A model generated the notes under the pieces. It worked only from the letters and a program-made list of their open reading frames with translations, made no database searches and was not told the origin of the DNA. A stretch of 64,000 nt of DNA from a filamentous cyanobacterium ESFC-1. GTDB lineage: Bacteria; Cyanobacteriota; Cyanobacteriia; Cyanobacteriales; Spirulinaceae. How positions within the stretch are numbered: the first letter of the stretch is position 1; each line of letters begins with the position of its first letter. The translations under genes and the position numbers were made by a program. Positions 53,990 to 63,022 of this stretch are shown one piece after another. The stretch spans positions 2,741,056-2,805,055 of the forward strand of contig KB904821.1 in the NCBI GenBank assembly GCA_000380225.1, in the 5' to 3' direction.

Positions 53990-55270
53990 ATGGGAGCGAT
54001 TCAAGCAATCCGAGGAACGCGGGATATTTTACCCGAAGAAGTAGGTTATTGGCAGCAAGTCGAGGCCAAAGCCCGCGATATTTTTGCTCAAGCCGCTTAT
54101 ACCGAAATTAGACCGCCTATTTTCGAGCAAACCGAGCTTTTTGCCCGTGGAATCGGGGAAGCAACGGATGTGGTGGGCAAAGAGATGTATAGTTTTATCG
54201 ATCGCGGCGATCGCGCTTTGACCCTACGACCGGAGTTAACCGCCGGGGTGGTACGGGCTTATATTGAAAATAAACTGGCCGGGAAAGGCGGCGTACAGCG
54301 TTTATGGTATATTGGCCCTGCTTTTCGTTACGAACGCCCTCAAGCGGGTCGCCAGCGCCAGTTTCACCAGATTGGGGTGGAAGTGTTGGGGAGTGCCGAT
54401 GCGCGGGCTGATGTCGAAGCGATCGCGATCGCCACGGATTTATTACAATCGGTAGGCTTACGCAGTCTCAAACTCGATATTAACTCCGTGGGGCAAGGAG
54501 AAGACCGCAACGCCTATCGTCAAGCCCTGATTGATTACCTCACCCCCTACAAAGACGACTTAGACGCAGATTCTCAAGACCGACTGCATCGCAACCCCTT
54601 ACGCATCCTCGACAGCAAAAATAAACGCACTCAAGAAATCGTCCAAGATGCACCAAGCCTTCTAGAATATCTAGGAGACAAATCTCGCGCTCATTTCGAG
54701 CAAGTGCAGCAACTTTTAACCCAACTGGGGATTGAATATAACTTGAACCCCCGTTTAGTGCGCGGCCTCGATTACTACACTCACACCGCCTTTGAAATCC
54801 AATCCGACGACCTCGGCGCACAAGCCACAGTTTGCGGCGGCGGGCGGTATGATGGTTTAGTCAGTCAACTTGGCGGCCCGGATACTGCCGCAGTGGGTTG
54901 GGCGTTGGGAATGGAGCGATTGATCTTGTTATTACAACAACGGGAAACCGCCCCCACTCCCGCTTTAGACTTTTATATCGTTTCTAAAGGGGACGCGGCT
55001 GAAAATCAAGCTTTAGTTCTCGCGCAAAAATTACGTCACGTTGGGTTTAAAGTTGAGTTAGACTTGAGCGCAAGCGGCCTGAGTAAGCAGTTTAAGCGAG
55101 CCGATCGCAGTGGCGCGATCGCCTGTTTAACTCTAGGAGACGATGAGGCTGAAAACCACACCGTCCAACTCAAATGGATGCAAACCCGCCAAGAAGTTAG
55201 TCTCGCTCAAGCCGATCTCTTGAGTCAAGCTGATGACTTCCGCCAACAGTTGCAACAGCAAAAAACATGA
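53990..55270 (+). CDS. hisS: histidyl-tRNA synthetase
   Basis: This is a 426-residue class II synthetase. RGTRDILPEEVGYW starts the catalytic domain. Motif 2 is RLWYIGPAFRYERPQAGRQRQFHQIGVEVLG, and the histidine-specific motifs are LVRGLDYYTHTAFEIQ and CGGGRYDGLVSQLGG. The C-terminal anticodon-binding domain starts near PALDFYIVSKGDAAENQA. It charges tRNA-His. Its stop overlaps the next gene's start (ATGA). Confidence 0.97.
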   Translation: MGAIQAIRGTRDILPEEVGYWQQVEAKARDIFAQAAYTEIRPPIFEQTELFARGIGEATDVVGKEMYSFIDRGDRALTLRPELTAGVVRAYIENKLAGKGGVQRLWYIGPAFRYERPQAGRQRQFHQIGVEVLGSADARADVEAIAIATDLLQSVGLRSLKLDINSVGQGEDRNAYRQALIDYLTPYKDDLDADSQDRLHRNPLRILDSKNKRTQEIVQDAPSLLEYLGDKSRAHFEQVQQLLTQLGIEYNLNPRLVRGLDYYTHTAFEIQSDDLGAQATVCGGGRYDGLVSQLGGPDTAAVGWALGMERLILLLQQRETAPTPALDFYIVSKGDAAENQALVLAQKLRHVGFKVELDLSASGLSKQFKRADRSGAIACLTLGDDEAENHTVQLKWMQTRQEVSLAQADLLSQADDFRQQLQQQKT

Positions 55271-58200
55271 AGTCTTGGGAATTTCTGATTCAAAAACACG
55301 GCAAAAACGCCTGGTTTCCGCTTAAAAAACAAAAGCTGAAACTCCCGGAAGGTCGGTATCGTATTGTGGCCCAATGCGATCGCCCTAACTTGGAGGTGGA
55401 GGTGCGCGTCACCCATCACGTCAAAACCACTCCGAGAAAACGGCGATCGCAACAGCGACAAGGCCGCACCAACGCCGATGGGTTAATGGTGATTGTGCCG
55501 TTTGTGAATTTTAGCCCAGGACTGTGGGAAATTCGCGCCAGCAGCGATATTATGTCAGACTTGATGGGAGAAAACTGGCAAAAAACCGTTAAGCTGCGGG
55601 TTTTAGCCCAGAATAGCGAACTTTTAGCCGAAAATACCCCCGCGACGGCTCCGGCAGTTTCCCAAGAAACCACAGCCAGGGAAGATTTTGAGATTTCAAC
55701 TGAGGAAAATGGCGACTCTGAGGCAGAAAATCCCATCGAGCCGGTTGTAGAAAGCGTTTCCGAGACGATTTCGCCTGAAAACGAGGAGATTCCCGAAACT
55801 GCCGACACCCCTGCGGAATTGGACTGGCCCGTAGAAGGGGGCGATCGCGAGTCAGAAGACGGCGATTTTGCCATTTCAGAAGGCGAAAATCCCATCGAGC
55901 CGATTGTAGAAAGCGTTTCCGAGACGATTTCGCCTGAAAATGACGAGATTCCCGAAACCGCCGCCACCCCTGCGGAATTGGATTGGCCCGTAGAAGGGCG
56001 CGATCGCGAGTCAGAAGACCGTGATTTTGCCATCTCAGAAGGCGAAAATCCCGTCTCTGAGCCAGCAGAAACAGCAATTACCTCAAATCCCGTCGAAACC
56101 AGGGAAACCAGCCTTTCAGGAGCTATGTTCGGCGAACCCGATGAAAACATCGAACCCGCCGCCACCGCAGAAACCGAAGATTTTGTCTTCTCGGAAACCG
56201 AAACCCCGCAAACCGAAGACAGAGACATCGAAACCACCGATCTCAAATCCCTGCTTGACCAATCAATTCAAAGCCTCGAAGAAATCCTGCAACAAGCAGA
56301 TCGACCGTCAGAAATCGCAGAAACCCCAGAAACTCCCCCCGAAACGCCCAGTCAGCCAGAAGCCGTAAACCCCAACGAGCAATGGGTCGAACAGATGCGC
56401 GATCGCGTCGCCAACCTCAGACTGCAACTATCCCTCAACTATGACAACTATGTGCGTTACGGCACAGAAAACCTATTTGTAAGCGGTCAAGTCAACGCCC
56501 CGGCCAACTCTAGCAAAGACCTGAACATCTTACTCGCCCCCATCAGCGACCAAAACGCCACATTGCGGCTACAGTATCATCTGCGCGATCCCCAATCCAC
56601 CGCCTTTTACGACCCCGATCGCCCCCCCGAAAACAGCCAAAGCCAGCAAGTTTACCACAACAAATCAGCCAACAGCGAGTCCAGTTTACCCCTGATCTTT
56701 GGCTTCAACCTCGCGATCGCCCCAGAATTTCAGCAGCCGTTAATTCTCGGTGAGGCCATTCTCGAACTGCAAATCCAAGCCAAACAGCACGAAGCCGTTT
56801 ATACCACCATTTTGGCGCGTCAACCCTTTACCATTACCGCCGCCCTCGCCGAACTCCTCGAAACCGCCTTCCCCAGAGAAAGCGCCCAACCTCAAACCGC
56901 CAAAACCGTTCCCCCTGCCCCCTTAAAAACCGATTTTGTCGATCTAACCAAAACCCCTGAGACCGTTCCCGTTTCCCAATTTAATCCCAAAAGCAAACAA
57001 GCCATCCCCCCCAAACTCGGTACTGCCAAATCAGAAGTAAAAGGGGAAACCCCGAAGCGAACCTTAGATTTACCGCCCTTTAATCCACCTCCTGAGCATT
57101 CTCCCTTCAAAACCCCCGAAGAACCCCCCACAGAACCCCCAGAAACCCTAGAAACTCCAGAACCCCCAGAAACCCCAGAAACCGAGGTACAGCACCCCCC
57201 CATTCAGTTCTTTGCCGAAGCCGACCCCAACCCCACCCCCGAAGCCGTGACAGGCGTTTGGGACGAACCCCTAGGGTCAGACTTAGAAGCCGATAGCGGC
57301 AACCTCCCCGACGCTAACTTAGAATTAGACGACTTTCCCGAACTCGAAAGAGAACCCGAACCGCCGCCCAATCCCACCGCAGACCGAGCCTTTCAGTCCT
57401 TGCAACTCCAGGATCGTTTTTGGGATCGGATGAACTCCCTCGCTGAAGATGCCAGCTTTTTCTCCACCACTTGGCCCCAAGACGACCCACCGCTAACCTC
57501 AGACTCCGAGGCAGAAGCCATAACCCCCGAAGCCCCCGAAGAACCCCTAGAGGCTGAAGCTGAAACCGAGGAAAATCCCGAAGACCCAGAAAATACCGAG
57601 AGTGTGGTCATTCCTACACCACCTCCGGTTCAACTGCCTTTTGAGGACTTGTTAGCCCCACCACCGCCGTCACGCTGGGCCCGAACCCCCGCGACCGATG
57701 CAGAACTCAGCGAAGACTCAGCTTCCCCAGAAGAAACCATCGATTGGGACAGCGACGAAGAAGACACCGAGTTAGAAGCGGCAATGGCTGAACCCGATAC
57801 CGAATCCCCGTCTTCATTTTTTCCAACTTATCCCCAAACTAATCCCGAAGAACCAGAGGCAGACGCGATCGCATCGGAGGTCTTATTTGCAGAAACGCCG
57901 CCAGAACCCCCCTCACCCGCCGAAGCCGAATACTACAATCCCGAAATTGTCGTAGATGATGACCGGGATTGGTACGCCCCCCCACCGCCCCGTCGCGATA
58001 CCTCTGGGCTACCTTATCCCGATACGGTTAGAGTCTCAGCCCAAGAAGCCCTAGGAGGCGTAGTCCGACAAGACAGCACCCCCATTCCCATTCCGATTTT
58101 GTCGGTGACTGAAGGAGAACTCATTGCGGGTGAACCGGTTTTAATACGGATTAAACTGCCACCGCAATCGGGAGCAATTTATGTCAAACTTTGGGTCATT

Positions 58201-58434
58201 GATTGCGAAACCCGTCACCTTTTAGACGGGCCGCGAGCTTTGGTAGACTTTAGTGCTTTACCCACTGGGGAATTAGAAACGATGACCCAGTTACAAGTCC
58301 CGTTAGGCAGTCGTTCGATTCGTTTTGAGGCGATCGCGATTGACATTGCCACCCAAAGAGAAAGCCGCAAAGCCACCGCAGACCGCAGTGCCATTCCGCC
58401 CGATTTACCCGATTTTTCCCAGGATTTCTTTTAA
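55267..58434 (+). CDS. large acidic proline/glutamate-rich protein co-transcribed with hisS
   Basis: This is a 1055-residue protein. Residues 1-120 are a basic ordered segment (SWEFLIQKHGKNAWFPLKKQKLKLPEGRYRIVAQ... LMGENWQKTVKLRVLAQ). The middle is a long Glu/Pro/Thr-rich region likely to be disordered, with two copies of a 53-residue unit. It is interrupted by an ordered block at about 375-535 (WVEQMRDRVANLRLQLSLNYDNYVRYGTENLFVSGQV). The C-terminal 100 residues again look folded (PIPILSVTEGELIAGEPVLIRIKLPPQSGAIYVKLWVIDCETRHLL). No named domain is recognised; similar long proteins occur in cyanobacteria. The 4-bp overlap with hisS suggests translational coupling. Confidence 0.75.
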   Translation: MKSWEFLIQKHGKNAWFPLKKQKLKLPEGRYRIVAQCDRPNLEVEVRVTHHVKTTPRKRRSQQRQGRTNADGLMVIVPFVNFSPGLWEIRASSDIMSDLMGENWQKTVKLRVLAQNSELLAENTPATAPAVSQETTAREDFEISTEENGDSEAENPIEPVVESVSETISPENEEIPETADTPAELDWPVEGGDRESEDGDFAISEGENPIEPIVESVSETISPENDEIPETAATPAELDWPVEGRDRESEDRDFAISEGENPVSEPAETAITSNPVETRETSLSGAMFGEPDENIEPAATAETEDFVFSETETPQTEDRDIETTDLKSLLDQSIQSLEEILQQADRPSEIAETPETPPETPSQPEAVNPNEQWVEQMRDRVANLRLQLSLNYDNYVRYGTENLFVSGQVNAPANSSKDLNILLAPISDQNATLRLQYHLRDPQSTAFYDPDRPPENSQSQQVYHNKSANSESSLPLIFGFNLAIAPEFQQPLILGEAILELQIQAKQHEAVYTTILARQPFTITAALAELLETAFPRESAQPQTAKTVPPAPLKTDFVDLTKTPETVPVSQFNPKSKQAIPPKLGTAKSEVKGETPKRTLDLPPFNPPPEHSPFKTPEEPPTEPPETLETPEPPETPETEVQHPPIQFFAEADPNPTPEAVTGVWDEPLGSDLEADSGNLPDANLELDDFPELEREPEPPPNPTADRAFQSLQLQDRFWDRMNSLAEDASFFSTTWPQDDPPLTSDSEAEAITPEAPEEPLEAEAETEENPEDPENTESVVIPTPPPVQLPFEDLLAPPPPSRWARTPATDAELSEDSASPEETIDWDSDEEDTELEAAMAEPDTESPSSFFPTYPQTNPEEPEADAIASEVLFAETPPEPPSPAEAEYYNPEIVVDDDRDWYAPPPPRRDTSGLPYPDTVRVSAQEALGGVVRQDSTPIPIPILSVTEGELIAGEPVLIRIKLPPQSGAIYVKLWVIDCETRHLLDGPRALVDFSALPTGELETMTQLQVPLGSRSIRFEAIAIDIATQRESRKATADRSAIPPDLPDFSQDFF
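55726..56043 (+). repeat. 159-bp in-frame tandem repeat inside the acidic protein
   Basis: The unit beginning GAAAATCCCATCGAGCC starts at 55726 and 55885, and a third partial start (GAAAATCCCGTC) is at 56044. The two units encode 53 residues each with few differences (NPIEPVVESVSETISPE and NPIEPIVESVSETISPE). Confidence 0.9.
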
Positions 58435-58612
58435 TGGTTATTGGTTAAAAGGCATAAGTGTGGCGAGAGTGGTCGAGGTGGCGATCGCCGTTGAAAATTC
58501 TATAGTCATGCCAATTAAGTTTCATACATTGACGCTTACTGCTTGAGTCCGTGAAAGCGGACTTTGTTACATTGGTTCCCCAGATTTTAATCTGCGGGCG
58601 GGCTGTCGGTTC

Positions 58613-58731
58613 TTATTTAGAATGACTATAGCAACTAAGCTATTAATCCCTAAATCAATCCCTATAGCTTTGTCGGTTACGGGTAAAGGTTTGATGGTCG
58701 AGTCATCAAACCGAATAGAGATGTGCCAACG
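58613..58731 (-). pseudogene. tnpB relic (RuvC-I region only)
   Basis: The minus strand encodes RWHISIRFDDSTIKPLPVTDKAIGIDLGINSLVAIV, which matches the segment of TnpB leading into its first RuvC motif (compare AIGVDLGLNSFIATS in the tnpB at the left end). It is bounded by a stop on each side and has lost everything else. Confidence 0.75.
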
Positions 58732-58738
58732 TCAGCTC

Positions 58739-58772
58739 AAAAGGGTTCAGGTATTTCTACCTAAACCCTTTT
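58739..58772 (-). terminator. strong hairpin terminator of the RRM protein gene
   Basis: AAAAGGGTTCAGGTA and TACCTAAACCCTTTT form a 15-bp stem with one mismatch and a TTTC loop. On the minus strand the stem ends in CCCTTTTG. It lies 60 bp beyond the rbp stop. Confidence 0.75.
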
Positions 58773-58832
58773 AGTTGAAATCTAGCCTTTTGTTGATTAG
58801 ATAACTAACCCTCAATCGCCGAGTACCCAGAT

Positions 58833-59111
58833 TTAGTAACGACGAGAAGAGCGATTATTACCGCTATTTTCGCGAGGCTTGGCTTTATTGACCTTGAGAT
58901 CGCGACCCATCCATTCGGCACCATCAAGGGCTTCAATGGCAGCTTCTTCTTCCGCCTCTGTATCCATTTCCACGAAACCGAAGCCTCTCATGCGACCCGT
59001 TTCGCGGTCAGTGGGAAGATGAACTCTTTGTACCGATCCATAGTCGGCAAAGGCCGCCGTTAGATCGTCCTGGGTAACCTCGTAAGACAGATTGCCTACA
59101 TAAATTGACAT
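58833..59111 (-). CDS. rbp: RNA-binding protein, single RRM domain
   Basis: This 92-residue protein consists of one RRM: RNP2 SIYVGNLSYEVTQDDLTAAFADYG and RNP1 GRMRGFGFVEMDTEAEEEAAIEAL, followed by GAEWMGRDLKVNKAKPRENSGNNRSSRRY. Cyanobacterial Rbp proteins are cold-inducible RNA chaperones; this one has a short Arg/Ser/Asn tail rather than a long Gly-rich one. The ATG at 59111 is preceded by AGGAGAAAAGCA. The long untranslated leader suggests post-transcriptional control. Confidence 0.94.
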   Translation of the reverse strand: MSIYVGNLSYEVTQDDLTAAFADYGSVQRVHLPTDRETGRMRGFGFVEMDTEAEEEAAIEALDGAEWMGRDLKVNKAKPRENSGNNRSSRRY

Positions 59112-59237
59112 TGCTTTTCTCCTAAAAATCGGGGATATGTAGAGTGAAATTTCGGAGAGAAGCCTGTTAATGGAAAAACGTGAAAACTCGTTAAAACTAA
59201 AAACAAATGTTGCTAACCGATTATATTCTCTCCTCTC

Positions 59238-59266
59238 ATTATAGCAGGTGGGAAAATGCTTTTTTG
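59238..59266 (-). promoter_or_regulatory. candidate promoter of rbp
   Basis: On the minus strand TGCTATAAT is an extended -10 box (TATAAT at 59238-59243). The -35 region is weak (CAAAAA). It would give a leader of about 120 bases ahead of the start at 59111. Confidence 0.5.
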
Positions 59267-59789
59267 ACATTAATCTCTCGAAAGCCTTGCTGCTTATGGC
59301 TTTCAAGAGATTTTTTACCCTCTAAATTAACTGCCTTTTGCCCAAAACGCCCCTCGTTTACCCGTCTTCTGCGACATGACTCAGTTGTTCAAAGCCGCTT
59401 CATCGCTCCCAAAGGGTTAGACTTTATTGGTTGTTGGTTATTGACAGAATCCCTTAATTGGTAATTGGTCACTGGTCATTAATAATTTCCTCCCCCTCCT
59501 CCCTCTCTCCCCACTCTCCCCTTGAAAGGGCTAACCGAACAGCTCTACCTGTAGCCCCTAGTTTAAATTTTCGTTCCGGGCTAGGGTTGAGAATGTAGAA
59601 ATTTGGGACAGTGGGTGTATAAAACGCAATTCTCCCACCTAGTAAGAGGGGAGAATTACTCATGGCTAATTTTAAGAAAATCAGGTCAGAAATTACACTT
59701 CAACTCAGAGCCAATTGTCATTAGTCCTTTGTTATTAGCATCTAAGGGGCAATCGGCAGTGGGTAGTAGGTTGGGTAGAACTAAGTGAA
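59267..59789. other. intergenic region upstream of rbp and the amt-kinase gene
   Basis: No gene is supported. GAAAGCC...GGCTTTC (about 59279-59305) is a small inverted repeat. TCTCCCCTTGAAAGGG and ATTCTCCCACCTAGTAAGAGGGGAGAAT (about 59628-59656) are further hairpins; the latter may be a terminator or a relic. Confidence 0.4.
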
Positions 59790-59969
59790 ACCCAACAACC
59801 AACAACCAACAACCAATAACCAACAACCAACAACCAATAACCAACAACCAACAACCAACAACCAACAACCAACAACCAACAACCAACAACCAACAACCAA
59901 CAACCAACAACCAACAACCAACAACCAACAACCAATAACCAACAACCAACAACCAACAACCAATAACAA
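59790..59969. repeat. heptanucleotide repeat array ending at the amt-kinase start codon
   Basis: About 25 units of AACCAAC (some AACCAAT) run from 59790 to 59969, with the next three bases being the ATG of the following gene. The array occupies the whole position of a ribosome binding site. Confidence 0.9.
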
Positions 59970-62783
59970 ATGACAGATATTAAGTGGCTTATGGCTTGCT
60001 CGGCCCTGGTATTCTTGATGCAACCGGGGTTTATGTGCTTGGAGTCTGGCTTAACGCGATCGAAAAATAGCATTAATGTCGCGATCAAGAACTTAGCAGA
60101 CTTGGGCATTTCGGTGGGTTTATTTTGGATCGGTGGCTATGGCTGGATGTTTGGGGCTTCTTATCTCGGATGGTGGGGAACTTCAGAGTTTTTCACGAAT
60201 GTTGATAGTCGGCCCGAAGTTGCTGCCTTTTTTCTGTTTCAGGCGTTGTTTTGTAGTACCGCAACGACGATTGTTTCGGGGGCTGTAGCCGAACGGTTAA
60301 AGTTTAGCGCTTATATTATTATTGCCGTTGTCGTGTCTGGGTTAATTTATCCGTTGTTTGGCCATTGGGCTTGGAATGGTATAGACCAAGCGCAGTTTAA
60401 CGGCTGGTTGGGTCAATGGGGCTTTGTGGATTTTGCCGGATCGACGGTGGTGCATAGCGTCGGGGCTTGGGTGGCGCTGGCGGTGTTGATGGTGATGGGG
60501 CCGCGGTTGGGGCGTTTTCCCGAACCGGGGCGATCGCGCAAAATTAGTGGCTCGAATTTACCGATGTCGGTGTTGGGGGTGATGCTGTTGTGGATTGGTT
60601 GGTTGGGGTTTAATGGCGGTAGTACATTAATATTAGACGACCGCGTACCGAGCATTTTAGTGCATACCATTATGGCCGGGGTGGCCGGGTTAATTGCTGC
60701 CGGAATCGCCGCCGGATGGCTCTACAAGCGTTTGGAAGTGGAAGTTTTGATCAATGGGGCGATCGCGGGGTTGGTGGCGATTACAGCTTCTTGTCATGCG
60801 GTTACCACTCCCGAAGCCGTAATTATTGGCGCGATCGGCGCTGTCATTATGATCTCAGTGCGAAATTGGCTGGAGTTTTACCGCATTGATGATGCGGTGG
60901 ATGCCGTTGCTGTTCACGGGGGGGCAGGGGTGTGGGGAACTCTGGCGGTGGCGTTGTTCGGCCAAACCGAACTGCTCGATACTGGCTTAACTCCTCTACG
61001 ACAATTCGCCGTACAAATGCTGGGGATTGGGGTTTGTTTTGTTTGGTCTTTTGGGTTGTGTTGGTTGCTGTTTACCCTCCTTAACCGCTTTTTTCCTTTG
61101 CGGGTTTCCCCAGAAGCCGAACACCAGGGCTTAAATGTCTCAGAACATCACGCCAAAACCGAACTCTACGATTTATTTGATGTGATGGCCCAGCAAGCCC
61201 AAGAGCAAGATTTGAGTTTACGGGTTCCCGTTGAACCCTTTACCGAAGTGGGTCAAATCGCGCAACAATACAATAAGGTGATGGACTCCCTCGAAAAATC
61301 GGTGGGTCAACTCCAAGCCCAAACCCAAGAACTCAACCAAGCCAAGGAAAAAGCCGAAGCTGCCAACCGAGCCAAAAGTACCTTTATTGCCAACATGAGC
61401 CATGAATTTCGCACGCCTCTCAATGCGATTTTAGGCTTTACCCAGTTATTGCAACGTAGTCGGGATTTAAAGCCAGATCACCAGGAAAATCTCAATATCA
61501 TCAACCGCAGTGGTGAACATTTGTTGTCCTTGATCAACCAAGTCCTCGATCTTTCTAAGATTGAAGCCGGACGCATTCAAATCAATTTGAGCAATTTTGA
61601 TTTGTACCGCTTGCTTGATGACTTAGAAGATATGTTTGCAATCAAAACCGAGGACAAAGAACTACAGCTCATCTTTGAACGCCATGTTAATGTGCCTCGC
61701 TATGTTCGCACCGATGCGATAAAATTACGCCAAGTTTTAATTAATTTACTCAATAATGCCATCAAGTTTACCGAAGATGGGGGCGTGTCGTTGCGGGTTG
61801 CATCCGAGGGCAGAACAGAAAACCCGGTGTTAACTTTTGAGGTAGAAGATACCGGAGCCGGAATCGCTGAGGCTGACTTAAATAGCTTGTTTGAAGCCTT
61901 TGTGCAAACGGAAACTGGCAAAGCGGCTCAGGAGGGAACGGGGTTGGGTTTACCGATTTCGCGCAAGTTTGTGCAGTTGATGGGAGGCGATATTACCGTC
62001 AATTCTCAGATTGGGAAAGGGACGTTATTTCGGTTTGAAATTATTGTAACCCCGATTGCCGCCTCGGAAGTCGAGCAGCAGCAATCTTCTGCCAAACGCC
62101 AGATTATCGCGCTCGATCCGGCTTGTCCTGCCTACAAGTTACTGATCGTCGATGATAAGTTAACCAATCGTCAGTTGTTGGTTAAATTGCTACAACCCTT
62201 GGGATTTCAGATGGAGACGGCTAATAATGGTCAAGAGGCGATCGCGCAATGGCAATCGTGGCAACCGGATTTGATTTGGATGGATATGCGAATGCCCATT
62301 CTCGACGGTTATGAGGCGTTACGGGAGATTCGTCGCCAAGAAAAGGCACAAAATCGCTCTCACACCGTTATTATTGCCTTAACCGCCAGTGTCCTCGAAG
62401 AAGAACGAACGATCGCGATTCCGGCGGGTTTTGATGATTTTATGCGAAAGCCGTTTCGCTCTGAGGCAATTTTCAAGGCAATGACTAAATATTTGGGGGC
62501 CCGCTTTATTTACGATGACTGCCAACCTCAAGGGGTAAAACCGGGTGCGACTAGCCCCAAGTCTTTGTCTCCTGAAAGGTTAGCGGCTTTGCCCCTGTCC
62601 CAGCAACAAGAGTTACAAGAAGCTATTTTAGCGGCAGATTTAGAAGCCATTGAAGGGATTATAGGCAGGATATACCGCGAGCTTCCCGATATAGCGGCGG
62701 TTTTGCAAAGGTATGTGGATAATTTTGAATACGAGAAATTGTTGGCGTTGTTGAGCATTGAAAACCCCTTAGAGAAGCAATGA
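59970..62783 (+). CDS. ammonium transporter-histidine kinase fusion (Amt sensor) with receiver
   Basis: This is a 937-residue protein. Residues 1-375 are a full Amt/Rh channel with about 11 membrane helices, the first being [21 protein letters not shown]. The twin histidines are H162 (VVHSVGAW) and H316 (VHGGAGVWG). A linker with HAMP-like character (about 398-455) leads to HisKA with H478 ([17 protein letters not shown]). HATPase follows ([29 protein letters not shown]), then a receiver with D772 ([13 protein letters not shown]) and a C-terminal helical segment. Amt-kinase fusions are known ammonium sensors, such as the Kuenenia Amt5. This one therefore probably reports external ammonium. 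The start has no Shine-Dalgarno because the repeat array abuts it, but the N-terminus matches Amt families exactly. Confidence 0.93.
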   Translation: MTDIKWLMACSALVFLMQPGFMCLESGLTRSKNSINVAIKNLADLGISVGLFWIGGYGWMFGASYLGWWGTSEFFTNVDSRPEVAAFFLFQALFCSTATTIVSGAVAERLKFSAYIIIAVVVSGLIYPLFGHWAWNGIDQAQFNGWLGQWGFVDFAGSTVVHSVGAWVALAVLMVMGPRLGRFPEPGRSRKISGSNLPMSVLGVMLLWIGWLGFNGGSTLILDDRVPSILVHTIMAGVAGLIAAGIAAGWLYKRLEVEVLINGAIAGLVAITASCHAVTTPEAVIIGAIGAVIMISVRNWLEFYRIDDAVDAVAVHGGAGVWGTLAVALFGQTELLDTGLTPLRQFAVQMLGIGVCFVWSFGLCWLLFTLLNRFFPLRVSPEAEHQGLNVSEHHAKTELYDLFDVMAQQAQEQDLSLRVPVEPFTEVGQIAQQYNKVMDSLEKSVGQLQAQTQELNQAKEKAEAANRAKSTFIANMSHEFRTPLNAILGFTQLLQRSRDLKPDHQENLNIINRSGEHLLSLINQVLDLSKIEAGRIQINLSNFDLYRLLDDLEDMFAIKTEDKELQLIFERHVNVPRYVRTDAIKLRQVLINLLNNAIKFTEDGGVSLRVASEGRTENPVLTFEVEDTGAGIAEADLNSLFEAFVQTETGKAAQEGTGLGLPISRKFVQLMGGDITVNSQIGKGTLFRFEIIVTPIAASEVEQQQSSAKRQIIALDPACPAYKLLIVDDKLTNRQLLVKLLQPLGFQMETANNGQEAIAQWQSWQPDLIWMDMRMPILDGYEALREIRRQEKAQNRSHTVIIALTASVLEEERTIAIPAGFDDFMRKPFRSEAIFKAMTKYLGARFIYDDCQPQGVKPGATSPKSLSPERLAALPLSQQQELQEAILAADLEAIEGIIGRIYRELPDIAAVLQRYVDNFEYEKLLALLSIENPLEKQ

Positions 62784-63022
62784 AGGGAGGGGAAAACCCT
62801 GGCTAAGACTGCCTTATGTGCAAATCAGGAATGACCCTCGATCAGTTGAAACTCAGGGCGATCGCTCTACTCCAAATTGCCAGCTTGCATAATATCGGCT
62901 AGTCTCAGCCTATCCACAATCAAGATAAAATCAAAGAACCATCCCCTACGACTAGGGTTGTTTTGCCATATTTTAGGAACCTAGACTGACTTTTTGAAAA
63001 GATTATTGTTTTGGAGATACTC

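Larger units (their letters stand above)
58435..58832. other. intergenic region with mobile-element relics
   Basis: This holds an AGTCCG/CGGACT hairpin (58546-58563), the dispersed CCCCAGATTTTAATCTGCGGG repeat (58560-58603), a tnpB relic on the minus strand and a terminator hairpin. The last two are listed separately. No intact gene. Confidence 0.6.

Noticed and set aside
55416-56246. 276-codon open frame antisense to the acidic protein
   Set aside because: A Ser/Thr-rich shadow created by the GAA/CCC-rich coding strand; the opposite strand is an in-frame continuation of the hisS-coupled gene.
59686-60109. Reverse-strand frames reading LLVVGCWLLVVGYW many times, like a repeated membrane protein
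   Set aside because: They are translations of the AACCAAC array; the heptamer gives the same pattern in every frame. The same applies to 44295-44510.
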